A program made the position numbers and the translations under genes. The notes below the pieces were generated by a model. That model was not told the origin of the DNA. It did no database searches and saw nothing but the letters and a program-made list of their open reading frames with translations. Source: Affinundibacterium flavidum (GTDB lineage: Bacteria; Pseudomonadota; Gammaproteobacteria; Burkholderiales; Burkholderiaceae_D). Taken from it: DNA of 64,000 nucleotides. Every line of letters begins with the position of its first letter. Position 1 is the first letter of the stretch. Positions 35,172 through 43,614 of the stretch are shown piece by piece. The DNA is taken from contig NZ_JACOGA010000002.1 of the NCBI RefSeq assembly GCF_014284175.1, forward strand, positions 1 to 64,000. The letters are read 5' to 3'.

Positions 35172-35594
35172 TTAGCACAAAAATTCTGGTGCAGCTTGAT
35201 AACTTGATGATGTAGTTTGGAATTGCGGTGGTGCTGCGAAATTTTTGTTAGCTGATGTTGTTTCTCGTCCGCAGGCTTCAGTACAACTAGCAGAAGTACC
35301 TATATCGCATACATAGCCTGTTATTGGTGACATTGCCATTTCTCCGCAACCTTGGGTACAAGATTCGGAAGTACCTGGACAATCTATTGAAGCAGTTGGT
35401 GCTACTGGCATTTCTTCACACCCCTGAGTACAAGACTCAGAAGTCTCACATCCTTGCCCTGTGCTTGGCGACATCGGCATTTCTTCACACCCTTGAGTAC
35501 ATGATTCAGAAGTAACGGGGCCATTCAAGAAAACTGTCTCCAATACAGGACTCGCTGTGGCGTGCACCGAATCCGCTAAGTTATAAAAATTCAT
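35172..35594 (-). CDS. Cys-rich four-module repeat peptide, candidate RiPP (lanthipeptide-type) precursor
   Basis: 140 residues from the ATG at 35594 (AGGAG 8 bp upstream; a TTG one codon earlier is less likely). Residues 1-27 form a possible leader without a GG or other clear cleavage site. Four modules then start at residues 28, 51, 75 and 100, each opening T-S-(E/A)-S-C-T-(Q/E)-(G/A)-C. Cysteines are at 32/36/49, 55/59/72, 79/83/96, and 104/108 plus the last residue C140: twelve in all, with C-x3-C-x12-C spacing in the first three modules. Ser and Thr flank every Cys. The fourth module carries a longer Ser/Thr-rich tail. It lies directly upstream of LanK-, LanY- and LanC-like genes. A metal-binding Cys-rich protein is the alternative. 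Confidence 0.8.
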   Translation of the reverse strand: MNFYNLADSVHATASPVLETVFLNGPVTSESCTQGCEEMPMSPSTGQGCETSESCTQGCEEMPVAPTASIDCPGTSESCTQGCGEMAMSPITGYVCDIGTSASCTEACGRETTSANKNFAAPPQFQTTSSSYQAAPEFLC

Positions 35595-35628
35595 CAAAAT
35601 ATCTCCTGTAAAACAACATTAACAACAA

Positions 35629-35675
35629 TAAAAAATCACTGTATCTAAGAACAAACGAATTGATCTTAGATACAG
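35629..35675 (-). terminator. Hairpin terminator between nitrilase-like and precursor genes
   Basis: CTGTATCTAAGA (35639-35650) and TCTTAGATACAG (35664-35675) are perfect 12-bp complements; on the minus strand the stem is followed by TGATTTTTTATT. It lies 15 bp after the nitrilase-like stop and ends 35 bp before the precursor ATG. It may terminate the upstream transcript, or mark and protect a processed 5' end of the precursor mRNA. Confidence 0.8.
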
Positions 35676-35689
35676 CGATCATCACTACA

Positions 35690-37039
35690 TTAATTCTGCG
35701 CAGGCTCTAAATCATACGGCAACTTAGCACCATAGATATGTACTTCTCCGCCACCACCAGCAAAATAATCACTAAAAACCCCGACCTGCAAATTTGGCTC
35801 CGCAACGGCAATACTAAGCACGTCAGCGGCACTCAAAAATTGAAAATCTGCAGAGCAAAAATTAGGATCACGTCCTTTGGCAGGCACATTCACTCTTGCC
35901 AATTGCGTATGCGCGAAATACTGTGGTTCGGTTTGCACAGATAAATAATTGGTGTACACCGACTGCACGCCGGCAACATTCCCCACTTGTGGAGTTGTAC
36001 TGTCACTCAGTGCACACCAGCCATCACAATTAAACACAAAGCCATTACGATCTGCGACTACACTTTGCAAGACGATGGCCGAACCGCTAGAGGGTATTAA
36101 TTGTATATTCACAGTACCAGTTTCTGCATTGTCCACGGAAGTATGACTATCTAAATTTTTGCGCAAACGTGCATCATCATGATCAAGGCAAATTTCTACG
36201 CCATAGGTGAGACGTACTGGCGCATTATCTTGCCCATAGTTTTGTTGAAAAATTGCATAGGTGTCGTAGGCTGATTGTTTCACATCACCGCCGGACAAAT
36301 CTATATGCGGGTAAGCGACCATTTCTTCTGTGATGACATCTTGATTGGTGGTTTCAAACAAGACGAAATCGATAGGCGACAAAAAGTATTTTTCTGACGT
36401 CATTGTGCTATACGTCTGCGATTTACCTGCCACCTGCAATCCTAAATTACTAAAAATCAAAGCACGATCACGTACTTCGACTGCAGGATTGGCGCGTAAG
36501 TCAGTCAGCGTATAACTCAAAATTTGTTCTGTGACGCTGCGCGCATTACCAAACTCTGCCTCAGCATTGAGCACGAGGCTCTCAACCAGTCTTTTACGCA
36601 TCTGCACTGAGGGCGTTTTGAACACGGCATCTATATCAGCAACCTTGGCACTAATCATCGTGCCAAACACAAATGTCCAATTTGGATACTCCTGTGCATT
36701 AAAGGTTTGTGCCAGTAAGGCTAACGCGCGCTGAGCCGGATCGTCTTCATCTTTGCTATACACATAAGGCCCAAGCACGCCATGAAAATAAAATTCAGGC
36801 GCCAAAAAAATATTATTCACCGCCTGTACATCTTCATCTACTGGCAAAGCTTGTTTAGCTATGTCGACCGCATTTTTTAAAATGCTAATGCGAGCCTGTA
36901 AATCGACTTCCAAATCTTGATTGCCAAGATAATTGCCAACCAAGTATTTAGATAAGATTAACTTCTCTTGACTCGGCCCTGTAGGAATCGCGTAACCGAT
37001 AAAACGACATTTAGCATAATAGTTTGTAGGCATATACAT
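35690..37039 (-). CDS. Nitrilase / carbon-nitrogen hydrolase superfamily protein (divergent)
   Basis: 449 residues, longer than typical nitrilases. The pattern fits the superfamily: a catalytic-Glu strand in NIFLAPEFYFHG, the strand FVFGTMIS, and a nucleophile-type Cys in YGVEICLDHD, which matches the family's G-x-x-I-C-x-D. The catalytic Lys cannot be placed with confidence. No signal peptide. The family hydrolyses amides or nitriles or transfers acyl groups. It sits 33 bp after the kinase-like gene at 37073 and 96 bp before the precursor, all on the minus strand. A role in maturation (leader or side-chain amide hydrolysis) or self-protection is conceivable but unproven. Confidence 0.6.
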   Translation of the reverse strand: MYMPTNYYAKCRFIGYAIPTGPSQEKLILSKYLVGNYLGNQDLEVDLQARISILKNAVDIAKQALPVDEDVQAVNNIFLAPEFYFHGVLGPYVYSKDEDDPAQRALALLAQTFNAQEYPNWTFVFGTMISAKVADIDAVFKTPSVQMRKRLVESLVLNAEAEFGNARSVTEQILSYTLTDLRANPAVEVRDRALIFSNLGLQVAGKSQTYSTMTSEKYFLSPIDFVLFETTNQDVITEEMVAYPHIDLSGGDVKQSAYDTYAIFQQNYGQDNAPVRLTYGVEICLDHDDARLRKNLDSHTSVDNAETGTVNIQLIPSSGSAIVLQSVVADRNGFVFNCDGWCALSDSTTPQVGNVAGVQSVYTNYLSVQTEPQYFAHTQLARVNVPAKGRDPNFCSADFQFLSAADVLSIAVAEPNLQVGVFSDYFAGGGGEVHIYGAKLPYDLEPAQN

Positions 37040-37072
37040 TCAATTTTCATGGTCTGTTAACAAAAAAAATGC

Positions 37073-39247
37073 TCAATGCAAATAACGATGATCTTTGCGC
37101 AACCCTATAAATGATGGATCAGCCTCAATCTGAGCTTCAACCAGACCCAATTGTTTAGCTTTTTCAAGTTGTCTAAGGGCATTCACCCTTTCACCAATAA
37201 TTTCATAGACTTTCGCCGCTTGGAAATGCACGACAGGATTAATGGGGGCTAACTCAAGCGCACTAGTTATTGATCGTTTTGCTTTTTCGACTTCACCTAA
37301 TCGAACTTCAATAACTGCCATAACTGCAATAAACCAACCATCTTTAGGTCGTCTCGCAATTCGCACTTCAAGCAATTCTCGTGCCCGAGAATATGCTGAC
37401 TTTGCATCATTTTGCTTACTTGGTATTTCAATCAGCGCATCCGCTAAAAACCGCCAAATCTCATAGTCTTGTGGGTTAATTGTCGCTGCTTTTTCTAAAG
37501 CCGCTGCTGCCGCAACAAAATCGCCCTGACTAAACTTGGTCTGCCCTAATGTCAAATACAATGTTGCATCAGATCTAACCTGCAAACCTTGCTGCAATAC
37601 TTGTAATGAATCAACTCTGCGACCCATCGCATCTAAATTTTTTGCAAGAAAATTGTAAGGCAAAGTAACATCAGGATTATGTTTTACGCTTGCTCTAAAA
37701 ATTGGCTCTGCAATGTCATATTTAGCCTGATTAAAATAAACAACACCTTTCAAAACCAATATCAACCAGTCATTAGGGAATAACTGCAAAGCTTTATCTG
37801 CGGTACTAATAGCCTCGTCATATTTACGAGCTAATAAAAGTATCCGCATTTCGGTTTGCCATACCAACAAATTTTTCGGCTCTAATTTTTTTGCGTGAGC
37901 AACCGCTGTCATTGCCATCTCAAACTGCTGATGCGGATCCAAAGATAAGGCATATGCCACCTGAGTCAATGCCAAATCGGGGTTTAAACGCAATGCCTGT
38001 TGAGAGCTAGCTAAAGCCTTCTCGCGCCAAACTTCATCACGACTACTTCCTCGAAAACGATGGTTATAAACTATAGAAAGCCCTGCTGCCGCACGCGCAT
38101 TATTCGAATCATGCTCCAGCACGGTATTAAAATGCACGGTCGCTTCATCCAACTTACCCGGCTTATCGTACATCGCCAATGCTCGCATCCCTTGCTCTAA
38201 CTCTATCGATTCTGAATACGGTTTGAGTGCCTTGGCAATTTGCGCCCAATTAGGTTTGACCTGCCAGATACCGATACCAAATACGCCCAACAAACCAACC
38301 AGCGCTATGGCATAGCGCCAACGACGACGGCGTGATAGCGCATCGAACTGAGTCTGTAATTCATTGATTTTTGATTGACTCAAACTGTTGGAAGACGATT
38401 CTTTCGTCGACAGTTTTTTGCACTGGTCTTGCACCTGTTGCCAATCAAAACGCTGACTAACATCACGTCTGGTCATGTCCAAAATCAAGGCGCGCGTTGC
38501 TGACGAAATAGAATCTGGCCACATCCATTGTTCTGAAGAAGTTTGCGCTTGTGCTGCGACTAAAGCTAATCCACGCAGATTGGTAAATGGCGTTGCGCCA
38601 ACCAGCATCTGATACAAGATCGTACCGAGCGCAAAAACATCGCTTGCGGCATTTGCACTTTGCTCAGCAAAACGCTCGGGTGCCAGATACGCAATACTGC
38701 CTTGCGGATCTATTTCTACAATATTCTTCACTGCATGGGGATTGTAATGCGCCGTAAAACCCAAATTCAAAATGCGAATTTTTCCAGTGGCGTCCACCAT
38801 CAAATTCGCGGGTTGTAAATCACCATGGATCAATCCAGCGGCATCCGCTTCCTGCAATGCCATTGCAGCTTGCTTGGTGTGTATCAGTGCCAGATTTTCT
38901 TGACCTAGATGCTCTTGCATCCAGTCGAGTAAGGAAACGCCCTTAATCAACTCCATCACGATATAAATGCCCTGTTCGTGTTCTTCTAGCGCATGAATTT
39001 TGACGAATGCAGAATGCGTGAGTGCTGCGGCGATGCGGGCTTGCTTGAGTAGAGTCTCAAATTCATTGCCGAGATTCGCCAATTGCTTAATGACGACCAT
39101 TCTGTGCAGACTCGTGTCCCAAGCTTGATAAACTGGCGCCAGGGGATTTTCATCCAGACAAGCACGTATTTCATAGTGCTTAAACGCCTGCGGCATCGGG
39201 GCATTCCCTTCTGGCACAGCTTGCAGTTTAGAATTGGCGGAATTCAT
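37073..39247 (-). CDS. Membrane TPR protein with degenerate Ser/Thr kinase domain (second predicted pseudokinase)
   Basis: 724 residues, same architecture as the two downstream paralogues: kinase fold (about 25-280), one TM (YAIALVGLLGVFGIGIW), C-terminal TPR repeats. K54 (VVIK) and H141-G-D143 with N148 are kept, but the glycine loop is LDENPLAPVY, the alpha-C Glu is Q69, the catalytic-loop Lys is Q145, and DFG is N161-L-G163. Loss of the DFG Asp and the glycine loop argues against normal kinase activity. The ATG is fixed by an in-frame stop just upstream. It heads the gene train leading to the precursor, and a 12-bp direct-repeat array lies in its 5' region. Confidence 0.85.
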   Translation of the reverse strand: MNSANSKLQAVPEGNAPMPQAFKHYEIRACLDENPLAPVYQAWDTSLHRMVVIKQLANLGNEFETLLKQARIAAALTHSAFVKIHALEEHEQGIYIVMELIKGVSLLDWMQEHLGQENLALIHTKQAAMALQEADAAGLIHGDLQPANLMVDATGKIRILNLGFTAHYNPHAVKNIVEIDPQGSIAYLAPERFAEQSANAASDVFALGTILYQMLVGATPFTNLRGLALVAAQAQTSSEQWMWPDSISSATRALILDMTRRDVSQRFDWQQVQDQCKKLSTKESSSNSLSQSKINELQTQFDALSRRRRWRYAIALVGLLGVFGIGIWQVKPNWAQIAKALKPYSESIELEQGMRALAMYDKPGKLDEATVHFNTVLEHDSNNARAAAGLSIVYNHRFRGSSRDEVWREKALASSQQALRLNPDLALTQVAYALSLDPHQQFEMAMTAVAHAKKLEPKNLLVWQTEMRILLLARKYDEAISTADKALQLFPNDWLILVLKGVVYFNQAKYDIAEPIFRASVKHNPDVTLPYNFLAKNLDAMGRRVDSLQVLQQGLQVRSDATLYLTLGQTKFSQGDFVAAAAALEKAATINPQDYEIWRFLADALIEIPSKQNDAKSAYSRARELLEVRIARRPKDGWFIAVMAVIEVRLGEVEKAKRSITSALELAPINPVVHFQAAKVYEIIGERVNALRQLEKAKQLGLVEAQIEADPSFIGLRKDHRYLH

Positions 39248-39799
39248 GGTTAAGTTTGTCGCTTATTATTCTTGTGGCTTGAGTTGTGACTTAGGTGTAA
39301 CTTGGGCTGCAACTTAAGTCATAACTTAGGTTATAACTTAGTTTTCGACTTTACCATCAAAGTTCCAATCGAATCTCAGATAAATTGAGATTTTTACATG
39401 TTAACCACAATTTTTACAAATTAAAATTTTAAATTAACACGTAAAATTTATGACTAGAATTTCATTCGACTCGCTTCAGCTGTCTGACAAAATCTCAGTA
39501 TTTCTCTGCCTAGCTACATCGTTGTAAGCACTAACGCTCAAAAAGTGCTTCTCCCATCATGACGAATTGAATGATTTCATCTTATAATGCTGAAAAATCA
39601 AAGACTTAATCGTGCTCGATCAAGCTATCCTCGCGAACCGCCTCTGAGTCTATAACGGCGGTCAAACCGAACAAACATAATTCAGATTCAAGACCGCCTG
39701 AAGTCCTCTTAATGATCGACTAGTTATCTATTAACCATGTATTCATTTGCTTAGTTTCAGCTCATCTATTTAGCTCACCTTTTCCTCACAAAGTTTCCT
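39248..39799. other. Divergent A/T-rich control region between the kinase-like gene and trhO
   Basis: 552 bp without a credible gene. It holds the 12-bp repeat array near the kinase-like gene (listed separately), a long A/T-rich stretch at about 39390-39450, and a TATAAT at 39583-39588 on the plus strand that lacks a good -35 box. Promoters for the minus-strand peptide gene train and for trhO should both lie here. Confidence 0.5.
39277..39347. repeat. Six phased direct repeats of about 12 bp upstream of the kinase-like gene
   Basis: Units start at 39277, 39289, 39300, 39312, 39324 and 39336; five are 12 bp and one 11 bp. The consensus on the plus strand is close to ACTTAGGTTATA, and the first unit is the most diverged. 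The array lies 30-100 bp before the ATG at 39247. An in-frame stop separates it from the coding region, so it is not translated. It could be an array of regulator binding sites. Confidence 0.75.
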
Positions 39800-40723
39800 A
39801 TGCAAGCCGCTGCTACCCCTTACGTCAATATTTCCGCCTATAAATTTATTACTTTCGACGATACTGCGGAGAAACGCCCAGAATTTATCGCGAAGTGCCA
39901 AGAGCTCAATCTCAAAGGCACGGTATTACTGACGCCCGAAGGGATTAATATGTTTTTGGCTGGGCTGCGCCACGAAATTGATGCGTATATGGATTGGCTA
40001 CACAGCGATCCACGTTTTGCCGACATCATTGCTAAAGAAAGTTTTTCTGATTGCCAACCGTTTACAAAATTGCTGGTAAAGATAAAACCGGAAATCATCA
40101 CCATGCGCATGCCTTTGATTAAGCCTGAAGATGGGCGCGCACCAGCGGTCGAAGCGAAGACTCTCAAACGCTGGCTGGACCAAGGTCATGATGACAATGG
40201 CAAACCAGTCGTGATGGTCGATACGCGCAATGACTTTGAAGTCGATGTCGGTAGTTTTGATAATACGATTGATTATCGCATCAGTAAGTTTACTGAATTC
40301 CCTGCTGTCATCGAAGCGAATCGCGATGCCTTAAATGACAAAACGGTCGTGACGTTTTGTACCGGTGGCATACGCTGCGAAAAGGCGGCGATACATATGC
40401 AAAACGTGGGCTTTGAAAGCGTCTATCAGCTCGAAGGCGGGATTTTGAAATACTTTGAGGAAGTCGGTGGCGATCATTATCATGGCGACTGCTTTGTATT
40501 CGATTATCGCACTGCCTTAAATCCGCAATTAGAAGCAACTGACACCACCCAATGCTATGCGTGTCGCGCTGTCGTCACACCACGCGAACAATTATCACCG
40601 TGGTATATCGCTGGCAAATCCTGCCCGCATTGCAAAAAGATGTCGCGCGAGACTGTTGATCAAGATGCAAACGAAGAGGCGGCTCAATCTTCACCGCATT
40701 CCACCGCGACACTATCCCAGTAA
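39800..40723 (+). CDS. trhO: tRNA uridine(34) hydroxylase TrhO (rhodanese-domain, UPF0176)
   Basis: 307 residues: an N-terminal acylphosphatase-like domain (about 1-95), a rhodanese domain with active-site Cys in [14 protein letters not shown], and a C-terminal Cys motif (C-Y-A-C ... C-P-H-C) that probably binds zinc. This arrangement fits TrhO/YceA, which hydroxylates U34 of certain tRNAs with oxygen. Length is normal. It is followed by gluQ, another tRNA anticodon modification gene, 40 bp downstream on the same strand. Confidence 0.93.
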   Translation: MQAAATPYVNISAYKFITFDDTAEKRPEFIAKCQELNLKGTVLLTPEGINMFLAGLRHEIDAYMDWLHSDPRFADIIAKESFSDCQPFTKLLVKIKPEIITMRMPLIKPEDGRAPAVEAKTLKRWLDQGHDDNGKPVVMVDTRNDFEVDVGSFDNTIDYRISKFTEFPAVIEANRDALNDKTVVTFCTGGIRCEKAAIHMQNVGFESVYQLEGGILKYFEEVGGDHYHGDCFVFDYRTALNPQLEATDTTQCYACRAVVTPREQLSPWYIAGKSCPHCKKMSRETVDQDANEEAAQSSPHSTATLSQ

Positions 40724-40763
40724 AGCTGTTGTAAACATGCCTGCCTGATTACTTCATCACGCC

Positions 40764-41648
40764 ATGTCACCTTATCGCGGTCGCTTCGCGCCCTCACCTA
40801 CTGGTCCTTTGCATTTTGGTTCTCTAGTGGCCGCGATGGCAAGCTACTTGGATGCCAAAGCGCATCACGGTAGCTGGCTCGTGCGCATTGAAGATGTGGA
40901 CTTTGACCGAAATATCGCGGGTGCAGATCACGCGATCTTGCAGTCATTACAGCGTTGCGGCATGCATTGGGATGAAGAGGTCGCCTGGCAAAGTCAACGC
41001 ACTGCACTATATCAAACGGCACTCGATCAGTTAGGTGATCACGTGTTTGCCTGTAGTTGTTCGCGCAAAGAAATCGCCGATTCACGTTTGCGTGCTGGCC
41101 TCTCTGATTCGCAGATTTATCCAGGTACTTGTCGCACAGGGATAGTGAATAACAAAGCAGCACGCGCCTATCGCCTGCGTGTGCCGGATGGCGTGGCGGC
41201 TTGCATCACATTTGAAGATCGCTTGCTAGGCATCCAAACACAAGATTTGAGTAGCGCCGTCGGTGATTTTGTTTTAAAACGTGCCGACGGATTTTGGGCA
41301 TATCAATTAGCGGTGGTAGTCGACGATGCAGCGCAAGGAATCACGGATGTGGTGCGCGGTGCAGATTTGCTTGATTCCAGCGCTAGACAAATTTATCTGC
41401 TAGCATTACTAGGCTATCCCACACCACGTTACTTGCATGTGCCGGTAGTGACGAATCAGGCAGGAGAAAAATTGTCTAAGCAAACTGGCGCTTTGGCCTT
41501 TGATCGTGGTGACAATGATTTATTGCAAGAAGCCTTAATTCCCGCAGCTCAATTTTTAGGATTAAGCTTTTCTACGATGCCGCGATCGCTCCCGGAATTT
41601 TGGTCAGGTGCTACCGACTTATGGGCTAGTAAATTGGCGATACGATAG
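40764..41648 (+). CDS. gluQ: Glutamyl-Q tRNA(Asp) synthetase
   Basis: 294 residues, resembling the catalytic half of GluRS without the anticodon-binding domain. The HIGH-like signature is in [16 protein letters not shown], and the KMSKS-like motif is E-K-L-S-K-Q-T. The zinc site region C-S-C-S ... Y-P-G-T-C is intact. GluQ attaches glutamate to the queuosine of tRNA-Asp. It probably shares a transcript with trhO. Confidence 0.95.
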   Translation: MSPYRGRFAPSPTGPLHFGSLVAAMASYLDAKAHHGSWLVRIEDVDFDRNIAGADHAILQSLQRCGMHWDEEVAWQSQRTALYQTALDQLGDHVFACSCSRKEIADSRLRAGLSDSQIYPGTCRTGIVNNKAARAYRLRVPDGVAACITFEDRLLGIQTQDLSSAVGDFVLKRADGFWAYQLAVVVDDAAQGITDVVRGADLLDSSARQIYLLALLGYPTPRYLHVPVVTNQAGEKLSKQTGALAFDRGDNDLLQEALIPAAQFLGLSFSTMPRSLPEFWSGATDLWASKLAIR

Positions 41649-41674
41649 ACTCACAAAATATTGCCATCTAAATG

Positions 41675-41711
41675 AAAAAAGCAGAAAACGACATTTGTTT
41701 TCTGCTTTTTT
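41675..41711. terminator. Bidirectional terminator between gluQ and the DEAD-box helicase gene
   Basis: AAAAAAGCAGAAAAC and GTTTTCTGCTTTTTT form a perfect 15-bp stem around a 7-nt loop, giving U-tracts on either strand. It lies 26 bp after gluQ and 24 bp after the convergent helicase stop. Confidence 0.92.
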
Positions 41712-41735
41712 TCTTGCACAGCATCTGTGCTGTGT

Positions 41736-43202
41736 TTAACTACTTTTCACAAACCCACCTAATAAAGCTGCTTTCTTTTGCGGCTTCGCGGCATCTGTTG
41801 CAGCATTGTTCAACATAGGCTTACTTGGTGCGGGACTAGCGCTAGGCTCGTAAGGTTTCAAGAACCATGGATCTACCTTTTCACGCGGTGGCTGATAACT
41901 ACGTGTTGGGCGCTCGCTTCTGTCGGCAGTTCTATCTGAAGTTCTTGGGCTGCGTTCTTGGCGATCGGCAAAACTAGTTGGCTTACGCTCAGAGTGCAGA
42001 GAAGTGGCAATAAATCCTGCCAACTGTAAGCGTACAATTTTTTGCTTAATCAATTTTTCGATATCGACCAACAGACGCTCGTCTTTATCAGTATGCAAAG
42101 AAATCGCATCACCTTTTGCACCAGCGCGGCCAGTGCGACCTATGCGATGCACGTAATCTTCGGCGTTATACGGCAAGTCAAAATTAATTACACATGGCAT
42201 TTCAGAGATATCCAGACCGCGTGCGGCAACGTCAGTAGCCACCAGAATTTCCACTTCGCCACGCTTAAAGGCTTCTAAAGCTGCCATCCGTTCTTGCTGC
42301 GATTTATCACCGTGAATCGCCGTGGCTTTGATACCTTGCTTGACCAGATGGACTGCAACACGTGATGCACCAATCTTAGTATTAGAGAAGACGATGACCT
42401 GCTTTAAACCACGCTCACGAATAATGAAGGCGACCGCATCACGCTTTTCGTCTTCCTGCACTTTGTATAAAACTTGCGTGACGTTTTCTGAAGTCGCATT
42501 GCTACGTGCCACTTCTATCGTCACTGGATCATTCAAAAAGCTCGCAGATAATTTTTTGATCTCTGGCGAAAACGTTGCAGAGAACATCAAATTTTGACGC
42601 TGCTTAGGCAGTAAATTAATGATGCGCTGCAGATCAGGTAAGAAGCCCATATCCAGCATTCGATCCGCTTCGTCCATAATCAAGATCTGCGTCTGTGACA
42701 GATTGACTGATTTTTGCGCCACATGGTCTAACAGGCGTCCAGGTGTCGCGATCACGATCTCCACGCCATTGCGCAAAATGGCTGTCTGCGGTGCCATATC
42801 AACGCCGCCAAACACCACCGTCGCCCGTAAAGGCGTGTGACGAGAATAGGCTTTCACATTTTCTGCGACTTGATCCGCCAATTCGCGCGTCGGCGTCAAG
42901 ATTAAGGCGCGCACAGGATGACGTGCTGGCGATGCACTGGTGTTCGCATGTGCCATCAAGAGCTGAATAATCGGCAATGAAAAACCCGCCGTCTTGCCAG
43001 TACCTGTCTGCGCCGCGCCCATCACATCACGTCCTTGCAATACCACAGGAATCGCCTGTGCTTGAATTGGCGTCGGATGCACATAGCCTTGATCGTTCAG
43101 CGCACGCAAAATTTCAGGCGCTAAACCAAAGGAATCAAAGCGAAGAGTATCAGCAGCTAATTCAGCGACTGTCGGTAAGGGGGTATCGGTCATGGTATGC
43201 AT
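41736..43202 (-). CDS. rhlE: DEAD-box ATP-dependent RNA helicase (RhlE-like)
   Basis: 488 residues. Q motif with F-D-S-F-G-L and P-T-P-I-Q; Walker A AQTGTGKT; P-T-R-E-L; DEAD; SAT; H-R-I-G-R-T-G-R-A-G. The C-terminal tail (about 400-488) is R/S/P-rich and low-complexity, typical of RhlE proteins that act in ribosome assembly and RNA turnover. The first ATG has GGGAGG 6 bp upstream, so it is preferred over the ATG three codons later. Confidence 0.88.
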   Translation of the reverse strand: MHTMTDTPLPTVAELAADTLRFDSFGLAPEILRALNDQGYVHPTPIQAQAIPVVLQGRDVMGAAQTGTGKTAGFSLPIIQLLMAHANTSASPARHPVRALILTPTRELADQVAENVKAYSRHTPLRATVVFGGVDMAPQTAILRNGVEIVIATPGRLLDHVAQKSVNLSQTQILIMDEADRMLDMGFLPDLQRIINLLPKQRQNLMFSATFSPEIKKLSASFLNDPVTIEVARSNATSENVTQVLYKVQEDEKRDAVAFIIRERGLKQVIVFSNTKIGASRVAVHLVKQGIKATAIHGDKSQQERMAALEAFKRGEVEILVATDVAARGLDISEMPCVINFDLPYNAEDYVHRIGRTGRAGAKGDAISLHTDKDERLLVDIEKLIKQKIVRLQLAGFIATSLHSERKPTSFADRQERSPRTSDRTADRSERPTRSYQPPREKVDPWFLKPYEPSASPAPSKPMLNNAATDAAKPQKKAALLGGFVKSS

Positions 43203-43614
43203 AGTGAGCCTCCCGTGCGTCTAACACGGCATCAAGTGTAGGGATTCGTGATGTTGCGTCAGCAAAAGTAAGGCGTGGGTGTATTTCAATAGTCGCGCAT
43301 TATAACACTATGCACAGCAAAGTCTTGAAAACAAAGGGAAATCACGCGCACACCAAATTACTTTTGAAGCAAATACTCAAATGGATTGCTAGGGCAATCT
43401 CTTCAGCAAATGCCATGATTGGACTAGCCATCAAAAATTATCATCAGCTGCACTGACAGACGACCTGCATCTTATTAAAAACATTACGTCCACTTCAATA
43501 ATGCACGAATTGCATAATCTATTAATCACGCATGTTCAAGTATTTAGTCTAGTCGACTTCACTTATAATACGTCGATACCTGTCAATAGTTTACATATTA
43601 GGACAAGAACAATA
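43203..43614. other. Divergent intergenic region with a likely rhlE -10 box
   Basis: 412 bp between rhlE and the PhyH-type gene. On the minus strand a perfect TATAAT occupies 43304-43299, about 97 bp before the rhlE ATG; the -35 side is poor. An in-frame extension of the PhyH ORF back to 43501 lacks a ribosome site and family similarity. Nothing else stands out. Confidence 0.4.

Noticed and set aside
35172..35594. Metallothionein or zinc-ribbon reading of the Cys-rich peptide
   Set aside because: Cys spacing is not C-x2-C, each Cys is flanked by Ser/Thr, and the next three genes are peptide kinase, lyase and cyclase types. Kept only as an alternative.
39248..39400. Sigma-54 promoter for the peptide gene train
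   Set aside because: A minus-strand TTGC-like element at about 39309-39312 lacks the GG at the required -24 spacing, so I do not call it.
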